A DNA stretch of 64,000 bases from Nicotiana tabacum. Taxonomy: Eukaryota; Streptophyta; Magnoliopsida; Solanales; Solanaceae. Of the stretch, positions 48,440-60,189 are shown piece after piece. Under the pieces are notes generated by a model. The model was not told the origin of the DNA, did no database searches, and saw only the letters and a list, made by a program, of their open reading frames with translations. How positions within the stretch are numbered: the first letter of the stretch is position 1; every line of letters begins with the position of its first letter. The stretch is taken from contig NC_134095.1 in the NCBI RefSeq assembly GCF_000715075.1, positions 58,090,419-58,154,418 on the forward strand, in the 5' to 3' direction. Made by a program: the position numbers and the translations under genes.

Positions 48440-49110
48440 TGTGAGCACGTGATTTTTGCCTCACATGAATTACTCCTACATAATTTCAAAATTTAGGTTT
48501 TCCTTTTAATTATTTGTTATTTTAGGAATTATTGTAGAATTTTTCTAATTATTTTGCATTCTTTGCGTGCATGTTTAATTTTGTTTAATTCATAAAAAAC
48601 ACAAAAAATATAATACATTGCATTTGCATCTAGGATTTAATTTTATATTTTTATATCAATTAGTAAGTTACTGTTTTACAAAAAGGGAAAAATCACAAAA
48701 AATAACTTATTTTGGCATTTTGAATTTTTGAGCTTAGAATTTTGTTAGTTTTTCTTTTAATTTGGTTTTAAATAGTTGTGGTAATTACTATTTAGGGTTA
48801 ACTAATTTAATTTGGCAGGTTATTTTGGTATAGGGATTAATTTAGGCTTTATTTTTAATTTTCAAAAAGAAAAAGAGGTTTGAAATTGGAAGAAAATGAA
48901 AGAAATGGAAAAGACTCGAATTTTTGGGCCAAATTCATAATTTTTCCCAAGCCCAATTGTTTCTATACCAATACCCGTCCAAAAACTAGCCCAGATCCAC
49001 CCCCAGCCTGGTCCAGTCCCCATACAATCCCAAACGACACCGTTTTGATCCCCAAATCCCACCCTTTGATCTCCCCTAATTCATCCTTAACTTGAATTAG
49101 AGATAATAAT
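48440..49110 (+). repeat. Tat-like LTR fragment, 5' part
   Basis: Starts TGTGAGCACGTGATTTTTGCC, a start typical of long plant Tat-type LTRs, followed by AT-rich sequence and then a C-rich part (ACGACACCGTTTTGATCC) like that at 10920-11060 in the Tat/Ogre LTR. It fades out near 49110 without an end, so it is truncated. The right border is approximate. Confidence 0.5.
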
Positions 49111-49432
49111 ATCTCCATTCCTTACATCACCAACCTGAATCGCACTCACCTTGAGTGACCCCATTCCACGAGACCACCCTGTCTCCAAACCTATGAATCA
49201 TTTCACACACCCCTTGCACGCACATTTGCATCTTAAACTGATACACCCGTTCTGATAACTACCTTACAAATCCAAAGTTTTTTTCTCTTTTTCCTCCCAA
49301 TACTACACTGCAAGTCAAAAACATCATAGAACATTCTCTTATCATAAGCTGCTACAAAAGCTTGATTCTTAACCATACTTATAGGCTCGAAATCATTAGG
49401 CACCACACTTTAACTTTTGAATCCACTAAGAC
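49111..49432 (-). mobile_element. Probable internal fragment of old gene-less element
   Basis: No coding signal. The last 41 nt (49395-49435) align with 60190-60230, just beyond the other end of the coding element, with about seven differences. The rest has no match that I can see in the window. Confidence 0.4.
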
Positions 49433-50039
49433 CGTCTCGTGAAGACAAGGCCAACCGACACATCCCATATGTAATGATTAATAGTTAAACCATAAGAAAT
49501 AAATCTAAAGCATGATAAGATAATCCAAAGTTAACAGATAATAGCATAATTCACGGAAAATAACCCAACACAACCCTATAACGGGGTGTCACTAGTCAGG
49601 AGCATCTAAACAATCTGAAATATTCCAACTTAGTCTATAGAGTTTAATACAGAAGACCAAGAACATGAAGAAGTAAGATAGGGAAGAGCTATTAGCTGCG
49701 ATCGCCTACATCTACCTAGAGACTCCTCGGATCCGCCTGAGCCAGATTGATCAGCAATCGGGAGCGGGACCAGATACTCCTGAATCTGCACACAGGGTGC
49801 AAAGAGTAAAGTGAGTACTCCAACTCAGTGAGTAATAATCATAAATAAATACTGAAAGTAGGAAGCCACGTAAGGCACAAAAGCATGCTCTAATGAAGCA
49901 GTAAAACCATTAAAATAGTAAACTAGTGAAAGATAGGTAAAAGTCGTTTAACTCAAATTTAACTTTATGAAAAGCCTTTTTCAACAATTAAGCATGGTAA
50001 TTGACAGAAAATTAAGAAAAAGATAAACACATAAAGGTT

Positions 50040-50400
50040 CGCCCCTCGGGCACCGTGTCAACAAATAAGCCCCTCGGGCAACATCTCAGAACAGTACTAG
50101 CCCCTCGGGCAACATCTCAGAACAATACCAGCCCCTTGGGATCAATCACACATCACAATGGGTACCCGCGCTCACTGGGGGTGTACAGACTTATGGAGGG
50201 GGGCCTTATAGCCCAAGCGCAATATCAAGCCATCTCGTGGCATCATCACTAGGCCCTCGGCCTCATATCAATCAAGCCACCTCGTGGCGTACATATCTCA
50301 GGCCCGCAACCTCATAATCAGTATCAAATGTTTCCTCAAAACATAGGCCCTCGGCCTTACTCAGTCAAAATCCTCACAAGCCCCTCGGGCAACAGTAAAA
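50040..50400 (-). repeat. Short repeats CCCCTCGGGCAAC / CCCTCGGCCT in LTR A2
   Basis: About ten interspersed copies; the partner LTR has them at 57915-58265. Reverse-complement forms (TTGCCCGAGGGGC, GGCCGAAGGCCT) occur in the plus-strand A2 LTRs near 32235-32700 and 38500-38990, showing shared origin. Confidence 0.75.
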
Positions 50401-51229
50401 CAGTGATTCTCACCCCAATTATCATTTAAAAGATCATTTAAGTATTTAAAACATAGTAAACATGGTTGAGTACGAAAATAGTGAAATATATGGCATTCAG
50501 CCCAAATCATGATGATAGCAAACAGATTTCAGTCAAATACGCGGTAAAATAGTGATCCGGGACAGACTAACTCACAATCCCCAACAGTGGACGACCTCAC
50601 GCTCGTCATCAAGCATATGCATCACCTCAATATAGAACTACGATGTGCAGTCCGGGGTTTCAAACCCTCAAAGCATTATTTACAATCATTACTCACCTCG
50701 AACCGGTCAAATCTCTAGCTCGCGATGCCTTTGCCCCTCGAATCAGCCTCCATTCGCGTCGAATCTATCTAAAATCAGAACGAGGACGTCAAAATATGCT
50801 AAGGGAATGATGCCCAAGCGAAAATAATCAAAATATGACACAAATCCCGAAATTACCAAAACCCGACCCCGGGCTCATGTCTCGAAATTTGATAATTTTT
50901 ACATCAATAAATTCCTTATCTCCCCACGAGTTCATACATATCAAAAGTTCTAAAATCCGACCTCAAATGGTCCTTCAAATCCTCAATCAAAAGTCTAAAT
51001 TTCCAAGCCCTAGTTCTTCAATTTTTGGCTTAATTTCCGTGATTATTTAGGTGGAATTCACATTAGAATCGAGTTTTAAGTCCAAGAATCTTACCTCCAA
51101 GTGATTCCCCTTGAATCCCTATTCAATCCTCTTCAAAAAGCTCCTAAACGACCAACAATGGAAGAAATAATTCCCAAAATCGAGGACAAGATGACCTTTT
51201 AAACCTTTTGCCCAGGCCAGAAATCCTTC

Positions 51230-51565
51230 TTCGCGAACGCGGTCAACGCCTCGCGTTCGCGAAGCATAATAATGACTTTAACCAAAATCCTCTATGCGAA
51301 CGCGACATGCCCATCGCGAATGCGATGGTTCATCATACTTACTCTTCGCAAATGCACTCCCTCTCTTGCGAACGCGATGAACAACTCGACCTCAAACCCA
51401 GCTGGCCAATTTCCTTTACGCGAACACGCTCCCCTTCTCGCGAACACAAAGCACAAACATCCAGCCCTTCGCAAATGCGTAGCCTTCCTCGCGAACGCGA
51501 AGGCTTAAATCCCAGCCTTCATCAACTGACACTTCTCGAACGTGAGGACCCACTCGCGAACGCGA
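51230..51565. repeat. CG-rich palindromic repeat cluster in LTR A2
   Basis: More than a dozen TTCGCGAACGCGA variants. The partner LTR has the cluster at 59195-59485 with different CG sites lost. It sits just upstream (in element orientation) of the TTTTAAA-like site. Confidence 0.7.
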
Positions 51566-52265
51566 AGGTCTAAATCTTCTGCAACACACAATAGTTTTCT
51601 GCAAATTTTAAACATCATGAAATGGTCGGATTGAACACCCGAAACTCACCCGAGTCCCTCGGGACCTCAACAAAACATGCTAACATATCCAATAACCTCA
51701 TTCAAACTTGTTACAACCTTTGAAACGCTAAAAACAACACCGAAGCACCAAATTCGCATCGAATTCAAGCCTAAGAATTCCAAAATCTTCTAAATTATGC
51801 TTTTGAAAAAAACCCAACCAAACCACGTCCGAATGACCTAAAATTTTACACACACATCCCAAATTACACAATGGAACTACTGCAACTCTCAGAATTCTAT
51901 TCTGACCCCTATATCAGCCTACCAACCAGAAATTTCCAAAATATCAACTTCGCCAGTTCAAGCCTAAATCTACTCCGAACCTCCAAAACTCATTCCGATC
52001 GCGCTCCTAAGTCCCAAATCAACTCCCAAAGCTATCCGAATCATCGAAATTCACATCCGACCCCTCTAAAACATAAGTCAACATCCGGTTGACTTTTCCA
52101 ACTTAAGCTTCCTTAAAAGAGACTAAGTGTTTCAAACCCTCTCAAAACCTTCCAAACCCGAGCCAACCAACCCGATCACTCATAGAACCGATACACAAAG
52201 CAATAAGTAGCAGAAATGGGGGAAATGGAGCGGTAACTCATGAGATGACTGGCCGGGTCGTCACA

Positions 52266-52300
52266 TCCTCCCCAACTTAAACAAACGTTCATCCTCGAAC
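52266..52300 (-). promoter_or_regulatory. Polypurine tract and conserved 14-nt inverted repeat
   Basis: On the minus strand GTTCGAGGATGAAC (52300-52287) lies 21 nt before the LTR, followed by GTTTAAGTTGGGGAGGA (52282-52266) as purine tract. The inverted repeat differs from that at 27041 by one base that still allows a G-U pair. Confidence 0.75.
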
Positions 52301-55300
52301 GAGTCAAGAAACATACCCGAAGCCTCAAACAGGTGAGGATATCTGCTTCGCATCTCCAGCTCGGCCTCCTACATGGGCTGACCTCTCCACTGCACTTTAA
52401 CTAAAGCTATATCCTTTGACCTTAACTTTTGAACCTGACGACCCAAAATAGCTACTCGCTCCACGTCATAAGTCAAATCATCATCCAACTGAACCGTGCT
52501 GAAATCCAATATACTTCCGGAGCATAGAAACATGAAATACTCGATGCACACTCGATAAGATGGGTAGCAAAGCAAGCTCATAAGCCACCTCCCCAATCCT
52601 CCAAAGCACCTCAAAAGGCCTAACGAATCGAGGACTCAATTTCCCTTTCTTCCCAAATCTCATAAAACCCTTCATGGGAGAAACCTTCAACAAAACCTTC
52701 TCACCAACCATGTAGGACACATCCCGAACCTTCCTATCGGCATAACTCTTTTACCTCGACTGCGCGGTACGAAGCCTCTCCTGAATCACCTTCACCATTT
52801 CTAAAGCATCATGCACCAAGTCTGTCCCCAATAGCATAGCCTCACCGGGCTCGAATCAACCAACTGGAGACCTATAACGCCTCCCATACAAAGCCTTATA
52901 TAGAGCCATCTGAATACTCGACTGGTAGTTGTTGTTATAAGCAAACTCTGCAAGCAGTAGAAATAGATCCCATGACCCTCCAAAATTAATGACACAAGCA
53001 CGCAACATGTCCTCCAATATCTAAATAGTGCGCTCGGGCTGCCCGTCCGTCTGAGGGTGAAAAGTTGTGCTCAACTCAATCTGAGTACCCAACTCTCGCT
53101 GCACAGACCTCCAAAACTGCAATGTAAACTAAGTTCCCCTATCTGAAATTATAGAAACTTGGACACCATGCAAACGAACAATCTCCCAGATATAGATCTC
53201 TGCCAACCGCTCTGGAAAATAGGTAGTACACACAGGAATGAAGTGCGCGGACTTGGTCAGCCAATCCATAATCACCCAAATAGCATCGAACTTCCTCAAA
53301 GTCCGTGGAAGTCCAAATACAAAAACCATAGTGATCCTCTCCCACTTCCACTCTGGAATATGTATTCGCTAAAGCAAGACACCTGGTCTCTGATGCTCAT
53401 ATTTCACCTGCTGACAATTGAGATACCGAGCTACAAATCCCACAATGTCTTTACTCATTCTCCTCCACTAATATTGTTGTCTGAAATCCTGATACATCTT
53501 CGCAGAACCCAGATGAATAGAATATCGTGAGCTATAGGCCTCTACCAGAATCAACTCCCGAAGCCCATCCACATTGGGCACACAAATCCGGCCCAACATC
53601 CACAACACCCCATCATCACCAATGGTCACATCTCTGGCATCATCGTGCTGAACTCTATACTTAAGGACAAGCAAATGCGGATCATCATACTGGCGCTCTC
53701 TGATGCGATCATATAAAGAAGACCGAGAAACCACACAAGCCAATAACCGACTGGGCTCCGAAATGTCTAACCTCACGAACCGATTGGCCAAGGCCTGAAC
53801 ATCAACTGCAAGAGGTCTCTCCCCAACTGGAATATATGCCAAACTCCCCATACTCTCCGCCTTTCGGCTAAATGCATCGGCCACCACATTGGCCTTCCCC
53901 AGATGGTACAATATAGTAATATCATAATCCTTTAGGAACTCCAACCATCTCCATTGCCTTAAATTAAGATCTTTCTTCTTGAACAAGTGCTGGAGGCTAT
54001 GATGATCAGTAAACACCTCACAAGACACACCATACAAGTAATGCCTCCAAATCTTCAACGCGTGAATTATGGCAGCCAACTCCAAATCATGAACGGGGTA
54101 GTTCTTCTCATGGGGCTTCAGTTGACGAGAATCATAAGCAATAACTCTACCCTCTTACATCAATACACAACCAATACCAACTCTCGAAGCATCACAATAC
54201 ACGGTATATGAACCTGAAGCTGATGGTAAAACTAATACTAGAGCTGTGATCAAAGCTATCTTGAGCTTCTAAAAGATCTTCTCACACTCGTCCGACCACA
54301 CAAATGAAGCAACCTTCTGAGTTAACTTGGTCAAGGGCGATGAGATAGATGAGAATCCCTGAACAAACCGGTGATAATAACCCGCCAAACCAATAAAGCT
54401 ACAAATCTCTATGGCTGAAGATGGTCTGGGCCAACTCTAAACTGCCTTTATCTTCTTCGGATCAACCTGTATATTCTCGTTGGACACCACATGCCCCAAG
54501 AAAGCCACTAAACTGAGCCAAAATTCACATTTGGAGAATTTTGTATAAAGCTTCTCTTTCTCAATCTCTGCAACACAACTCTCAAATGCTCTGCATGCTT
54601 TTCCTGACTACACGAATATACCAAAATATTATCAATGAAGACTATGACAAACGAGTCAAGATAAGGCCGGAACACACTGTTCATCAAATACATAAACGCT
54701 GATGGGGCATTGGCTAACCCAAAAGACATTACCAAGAACTCATAATGACCATACCGGGTCCTGAAAGCTCTCTTAAGAATATTCGAGTCCCTGATCTTTA
54801 ACTTGTGATAACCTGAACGGAGATCAATCTTGGAGAACACTCTCGCTCCCTGAAGCTGGTCCAATAAATCATCAATGCGAGGCAAAGGATACTTGTTCTT
54901 AATTGTTACATTGTTCAATTGCCTATAATAAATGCACATCCTCATAGTTCCATTATTATTCTTCACAAATAGAACCGGTGCACCCCAAGGTGACACACTA
55001 GGCTGAATGAACCCTTTATCAAGGAGTTCCTAAAGCTGATCCTTTAATTCCTTCAACTTTACTGGTGCCATACGATATAGCTAAATAGAAATGGACTGAG
55101 TGCCCGACACCAGGTCAATACCAAAATCAATATCCCTATCTAGTGGCATGCCCGACAGGTCTGCAGGAAACATATTAGGAAAATTGCTCATAACTGAAAC
55201 AGAATCAATACTGGGAGTCTTAGCACCGACATCTCTCACAAAGGATAGATACGAAGGAAAACCCTTACCAACCATATGTTGGGCTTTCAAGAATAAGATC

Positions 55301-55790
55301 ACTCTACTAGGAACATAATCAGTCACACCTCGCCACTCGATCCGTGGAACACCCACTATAGCCAATGTAACTGTCTTAGCATGGCAGTCCAGAATAGCAC
55401 GACACAGAGATAGCCAATCCATGCCCAAAATGACATCGAAATCCACCATACGCAATAATAAAAGATCCACATGGGTCTCCAAACCCCCCCAATAGTCACC
55501 ACACACGCCGGTACACATGGTCTACAATAATAGTATCGCCCACTGGGGTAGATTCATGAACACGTAAAGCAAAAAACTCACGGGCCGTACCCAAATAACG
55601 AGCAAAGTATGATGACACATACGAAAAGGTGGAACCGGGATCAAATAATACAGAGGCATCTCTGTGGCAGACTAAAACAATACCTATAATAACAACATCT
55701 AAAGCAATGGCATCAGGTCTGCCTGGAAGTGCATAGATGACTGACCCCTCTGTTGAGATGAGCTCACAAGACGACGAGGGCACTACCTCC
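52301..55790 (-). pseudogene. pol: pol of minus-strand Tekay-type element, broken
   Basis: In element order: protease with LFDPGSTFSYVSS (about 55645-55610) and LGMDWLSLC; RT open over 162 residues (54996-54508) with [21 protein letters not shown] and [11 protein letters not shown]. Its active site reads VFIDNILVY, so the second catalytic Asp is Asn (54633-54628). RNase H and connector open over 205 residues (54085-53468) with [10 protein letters not shown] and the zinc-finger lead-in. Integrase core piece 53329-53129 (WLTKSAHFIPV, SDRGT then stop). C-terminal piece 52720-52481 (VSPMKGFMRF) and chromodomain-like VQWRGQPM then stop (about 52373), ending YPHLFEASG. Stops and frameshifts separate the blocks, so it is inactive. 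Confidence 0.9.
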
Positions 55791-57015
55791 ACATATGACC
55801 TATCTCACCATACTCATAACAAATCCCAGGTGTTGGAGAAGGGGACTAAAGGGAACCTCTCGCACTGGAGTGGCTAGCAGATGCACTCGGCATAGAAGAG
55901 CCCTGAACTGATGGAACACGGGACAAATTCTGAGCTGGAAGGGCACTAAGTGATGACTGGCCCTGATGAGAACTGTGAGAATCATGACCCAATGACGCCC
56001 CACAATAACCTGGGCGAGCTGGCTGAGCATGCCTGAATGGATAACTTGTGCCGTGCTGAAACTGACCTTTCAAAGTAGTACCACTGTAACTATTAGATCC
56101 TCGAGGCCTCTTGGCCTCCCTCTGCTCGCGCTCCTAGCGACGAACAGACTCAATCTCTCGAGCAATGTCTACAACCTCCTCAAAGGTAGTACCAATCACC
56201 CTCTCCCTGGTCATGAGAATACGAGGCTGATAAGTGAGGCCATCAACAAACCTCCTAATCCTCTATCTATCTATCGGAACCATCCAAATAGCATGACGAG
56301 CTAACTCGGAGAACCTCATCTCATATTGCATCAAGTCATCTCTCCTTGACGCAACCACTCAAACTTCTTATGCAGCCCGTCTCTGTGGGACTGTGGCACA
56401 TACTTCTCCAAAAAAGAGAACGGAGAACTGCTGCCATATAAGGGGTGCTACACTAACAGACCTAGGCATCTACAAAAAATTGATAAGTAGTGAAAGCGAC
56501 CTCGCTGGTCTCTAGAATACCCGTTGTATGAAGCATCCTTTGACACTTATCTAAGAAACCCTGGGCATCCTCGCCCTCTGCACCACTGAAGGTCGAAGGC
56601 TGCAGTCTACCAAACCTCTCCAACCTACGCTAGTCATCCTCCGGCATAGCGGGAACTACATAGTCCTAAGCAACTGCAATTGGCTGGGCTGGATGTGCTC
56701 CCGGTGTCTGAAGTCCTTGCACGACCTGCTCAGGTGTGTGAGCAATGGGAGTTTGATTGCCTCCCCCAGCCTGAGAAGTAGCTGCGGCTGTAGTGGCTGA
56801 AACTGCTTGAGCTAGGCCAGTGCAAACTTATAAGATCTGAGCCAAGGCCTTTTGAATACCCGAAATCACAATGGGCACAATTGGTGCCTGAGCTAGTGCT
56901 GCTGGAGCGTTCATATTGGGACCTGATCCTGAACTGGGGCAGCTGGTGGATCTGCAGGTGCCGCCCTAGCTTCTCTGCCCCTACCACGACCGCGTCCTCG
57001 GCTTCTGGTGGCCAT
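55791..57015 (-). pseudogene. gag: gag of minus-strand Tekay-type element, broken
   Basis: Likely start at the ATG 57015-57013, giving MATRSRGRGRGRGREA, the same kind of basic glycine/arginine-rich N-terminus as gag at 22069. The capsid region is scattered over frames. The zinc knuckle (about 55838-55790) reads CYEYGEIGHMWR, then a stop, then CP: the second Cys ligand is Tyr and a TAG lies before the last Cys. So RNA binding would be lost even without the stops. Confidence 0.82.
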
Positions 57016-57270
57016 AGTAGGTGCTTCTGGTGGTCGTCCATCCTAACCGGTAGTGTGTGTCCTCACCATCTGTGAGAGAATAGAACAACAAAGGTTTAGT
57101 ACTCGGATAAACAAATTCGCACGAAAAGAATTTCAAGAATATGAAGTTGTTCCTAAAGGTTCTGCATCTTCTTGAGGATAAATACAGACATATCAGTACC
57201 GATCCGCAAGAGTCGACTAAACCTGCTCATGACTAATGAGACCTATGTAACCTAGGATCTGATACCAACT
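57016..57270 (-). promoter_or_regulatory. Leader and primer site of minus-strand element
   Basis: Reverse complement of GATCTGATACCA (57257-57268) gives TGGTATCAGATC, an iMet primer site with one change near its end. GATCGGTAC (reverse complement of 57196-57204) begins 67 nt from the LTR edge, exactly as at 21941 and 33668. Confidence 0.75.
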
Positions 57271-60189
57271 TGTCACGACCCTAAACCCAGACCCGGTCGT
57301 GATGGCGTCTCTCATGAAGACAATACCAGCTGACATTTCCCATATCCAATTATTAACAATTAAACCATAAGAAATAAATCTAAAGCATGATAAGGTAATC
57401 CAAAGTTAACAAATAATAGCATAATTCGCGAAAAATAACCCAACACAGCCCGATATCGGGGTGTCACTAGTCATGAGCATCTAAACAATCCGGAATACTC
57501 CAAATCAGACTACAGAGTTTAATATATAAAACCAAGAAAATGAAGAAGTAAGATAGGGAAGAGCACTGAGCTACAAACGCCAACAGCTACTAGAGACTCC
57601 TCGGATCCACCTGAGCCGAATGATCAGCACTCAAGAGCGGGACCAAATACGCCTGAATCTGCACACAGGGTGCAGAGTGTAAAGTGAGTACTCCAACTCA
57701 TTGAGTAATAATCATAAATAAAGACTGAAAGCAGGAAGCCACGTAAGGCACAAAAGCATGCTATAATGAAGCAGTAAAACTATTAAAACAGTAAACCAGT
57801 TAAAGATAGGTAAAAATACTTTAACTCAAATTTAACTTTATGAAAAGCCTTTTTCAGCAATTAAGCATGGTAGTTGACAGGAAATTAAGAAAACGATAAG
57901 CACATAAAGGTTCACCCCTCGGGCACCGTGTCAACTAATCCGCCCCTCGGGCAATATCTCAGAACAGTACCAACCACTCGGGCAACATCTCAGAACAATA
58001 CCCGCCCCTCGGGCTCAATCTCACATCATAATGGGTACCCGTGCTCACTGGGGGTGTACAGACTCCTGGAGGGGCCCCTTACGGCCCAAGCATAATATCA
58101 ATCCATCTCGTGGCATCATCACTAGGCCCTTGGCCTCATATCAATCAAGCCACCTCGTGGCTTACATATCTCAGGCCCTCAGCCTCATAATCAGTATCAA
58201 ATGTTTCCTCATAACATAGGCCCTCGGCCTTACTCAATGAAAATCCTCATAAGCCCCTCGAGCAACAGTAAAACGGTGATTCTTAGCCCAATTATCATTT
58301 AAAAGATCATTTAAGTATTTAATACATAGTAAACATGGCTGAGTACGAAAATAGTGAAATATATCATGACTGAGTTCAAGTATAAAGTTAAAACAGTGAG
58401 GTAATATCAATAAAATGCCAGAAGAGTTCAAATACTTGGCATAAGGCCCAAATATGGCATTCAACCCAAATCATGATGATAGCAAACCGATTTCAGTCAA
58501 ATACGTGGTAAAATAGTCATTCGAGATGGACTAACTCACAATCCCCAACAGTGCACGACCTCACGCTCGTCATCAAGCGTGTGCATCACCTCAATATAGC
58601 ACTACGATGTACAGTCCGGGGTTTCAAACCCTCAGAGCATCATTTATAATCATTACTCACCTCGAACCGGTACAATCTCTAGCTCGCAATGCCTTTGCCC
58701 CTCGAATCGGCCTCCACTCGCGTCGAATATATCCAAAATAAGAACGAGGATGTCAAAATCTGCTATGGGATTGAAGCCTAAGCGAAAAAATCAAAATACG
58801 ACATAAATCCCGAAATTACAAAAACCCAACCCTCGGGCCCATGTCTCGAAATTTGATAATTTTTACATCAATAAATTCCTTATCTCCCCACGAGTTCATA
58901 CATATCAAATGTTCTTAAATCCGACCTTAAATAGTCCTTCAAATCCTCAATCAAAGGTCTAAATTTCCAAGCCCTAGTTCTTCAATTTTTGGCTTAATTT
59001 CCGTGATTAGTTAGGTGGAATTCACATTAGAATCGAGTTTTAATTCCAATAATCTTACCTCCAAGTGATTCCCCTTGAATCCCTCTTCAATCCCTTTTAT
59101 AAAGATCCAAAAACAACCAACACTGGAAGAAAAAAACCCCCAAAAATCGCGGACAAGATGACCTTTTAAACATTCTGCCCAAGCCTGAAATCCTTCTTCG
59201 CGAACGTGGTCAAGACTCGCGTTAGCGAAGCATAATAATGACTTTGATCAAAAATCCTCTACGCGAACACACTCCCTCTCTCGCGAATGCAATGAACAAC
59301 TAATTCTCAAACCTAGCTGACCAATTTCCTCTACGCGAACGTGCTCCCCTTCTCGCGAACGCGAAGCAAAAACATCTAGCCCTTCGCGAATGCTTAGCCT
59401 TCCTCACGAACGCGAAGGTTTAAATCCCAGCCTTCATCAACTGACCCTTCGCGAAAGCGAGGACCCACTCGCGAACGTAAAGGTCTAAATCATCTGCAAC
59501 ACACAGCTGCTTTCTGCAAATTTTAAACATCATGAAATGGTCTGATTGACCACCCGAAACTCACCCGAGGCCCCTGGTACCTCAACCAAACATTCAAACA
59601 TATCGCATAACCTCATTCAAACTTGTTCCAGCCTTCTAAACGCTCAAAACAATATTAAAACACTAAATTCGCATCAGATTCAATCCTAAGAATTCCAAAA
59701 TTTTCTGAATTACACTTTTGATCAAAAACCCAACCAAACCACATCCGAATGACCTGAAATTTTGCACACACATCACAAATGATACAAAGGAACTACTGCA
59801 ACTCTCAGAATTCCATTCCGACCCCTATATCAAAATCTCACATACCAACCAGAAATCACCAAAATATCAACTTCGCCAATTCCAGCCTAAATCTACTCCA
59901 AACCTTCAAAACTCATTACGATCGCGCTCCTAAGTACCAAATCACCTCCTGAAGCTAATCGAATCATCATAACTCACATCCGATCCCTCTAACACAAACG
60001 TCAACATCCGATTGACTTTTCCAACTTAAACTTCCTCAAAAGAGACTAAGTGTCTCAAACCCTCTCAAAACCTTTCCAAACCCTAGCCAACCAACCCGAT
60101 TACTCGTAGAACTGATAGACAAAGTAATAAGAAGCGGAAATGGGGGAAATAGAGTGGTAACTCATGAGACGACGCTACGTGTCGTCACA
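57271..60189 (-). repeat. 5' LTR, family A2 (2.92 kb)
   Basis: On the plus strand runs from TGTCACGACCC to GTGTCGTCACA, so on the minus strand it begins TGTGACGACACG and ends GGGTCGTGACA. The palindrome cluster is at 59195-59485 and the reversed splice-donor-like CTTACCTCC near 59055. Compared with 49433-52265 it carries an extra stretch near 58365-58440. Confidence 0.9.

Larger units (their letters stand above)
49433..52265 (-). repeat. 3' LTR, family A2, outer end truncated (2.83 kb)
   Basis: Collinear with 57271-60189 but begins only at TCTCGTGAAGAC, lacking the TGTCACGACCC end. Contains GCCCCTCGGGCAAC repeats (50040-50400), a GCGAACGCG palindrome cluster (51230-51565), TATA-like CCTTTTAAACC (about 51194) and reversed splice-donor-like CTTACCTCC (51090-51098). 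Confidence 0.88.
49433..60189 (-). mobile_element. Minus-strand coding Tekay-type LTR retrotransposon, family A2, 10.8 kb
   Basis: Reading right to left: 5' LTR (60189-57271), primer site, leader, gag, protease, RT, RNase H, integrase, chromodomain end, inverted repeat, purine tract, 3' LTR (52265-49433). The LTRs are of the A2 family, shared with the gene-less element at 30648. The outer 35-40 bp of the 3' LTR are missing, so no target duplication exists. The genes are broken in several places, but large parts stay open. Confidence 0.9.

Noticed and set aside
51208..51573. 121-residue frame rich in Arg-Glu as a coding gene
   Set aside because: It is a reading of the GCGAACGCG palindrome cluster, open in several frames on both strands.
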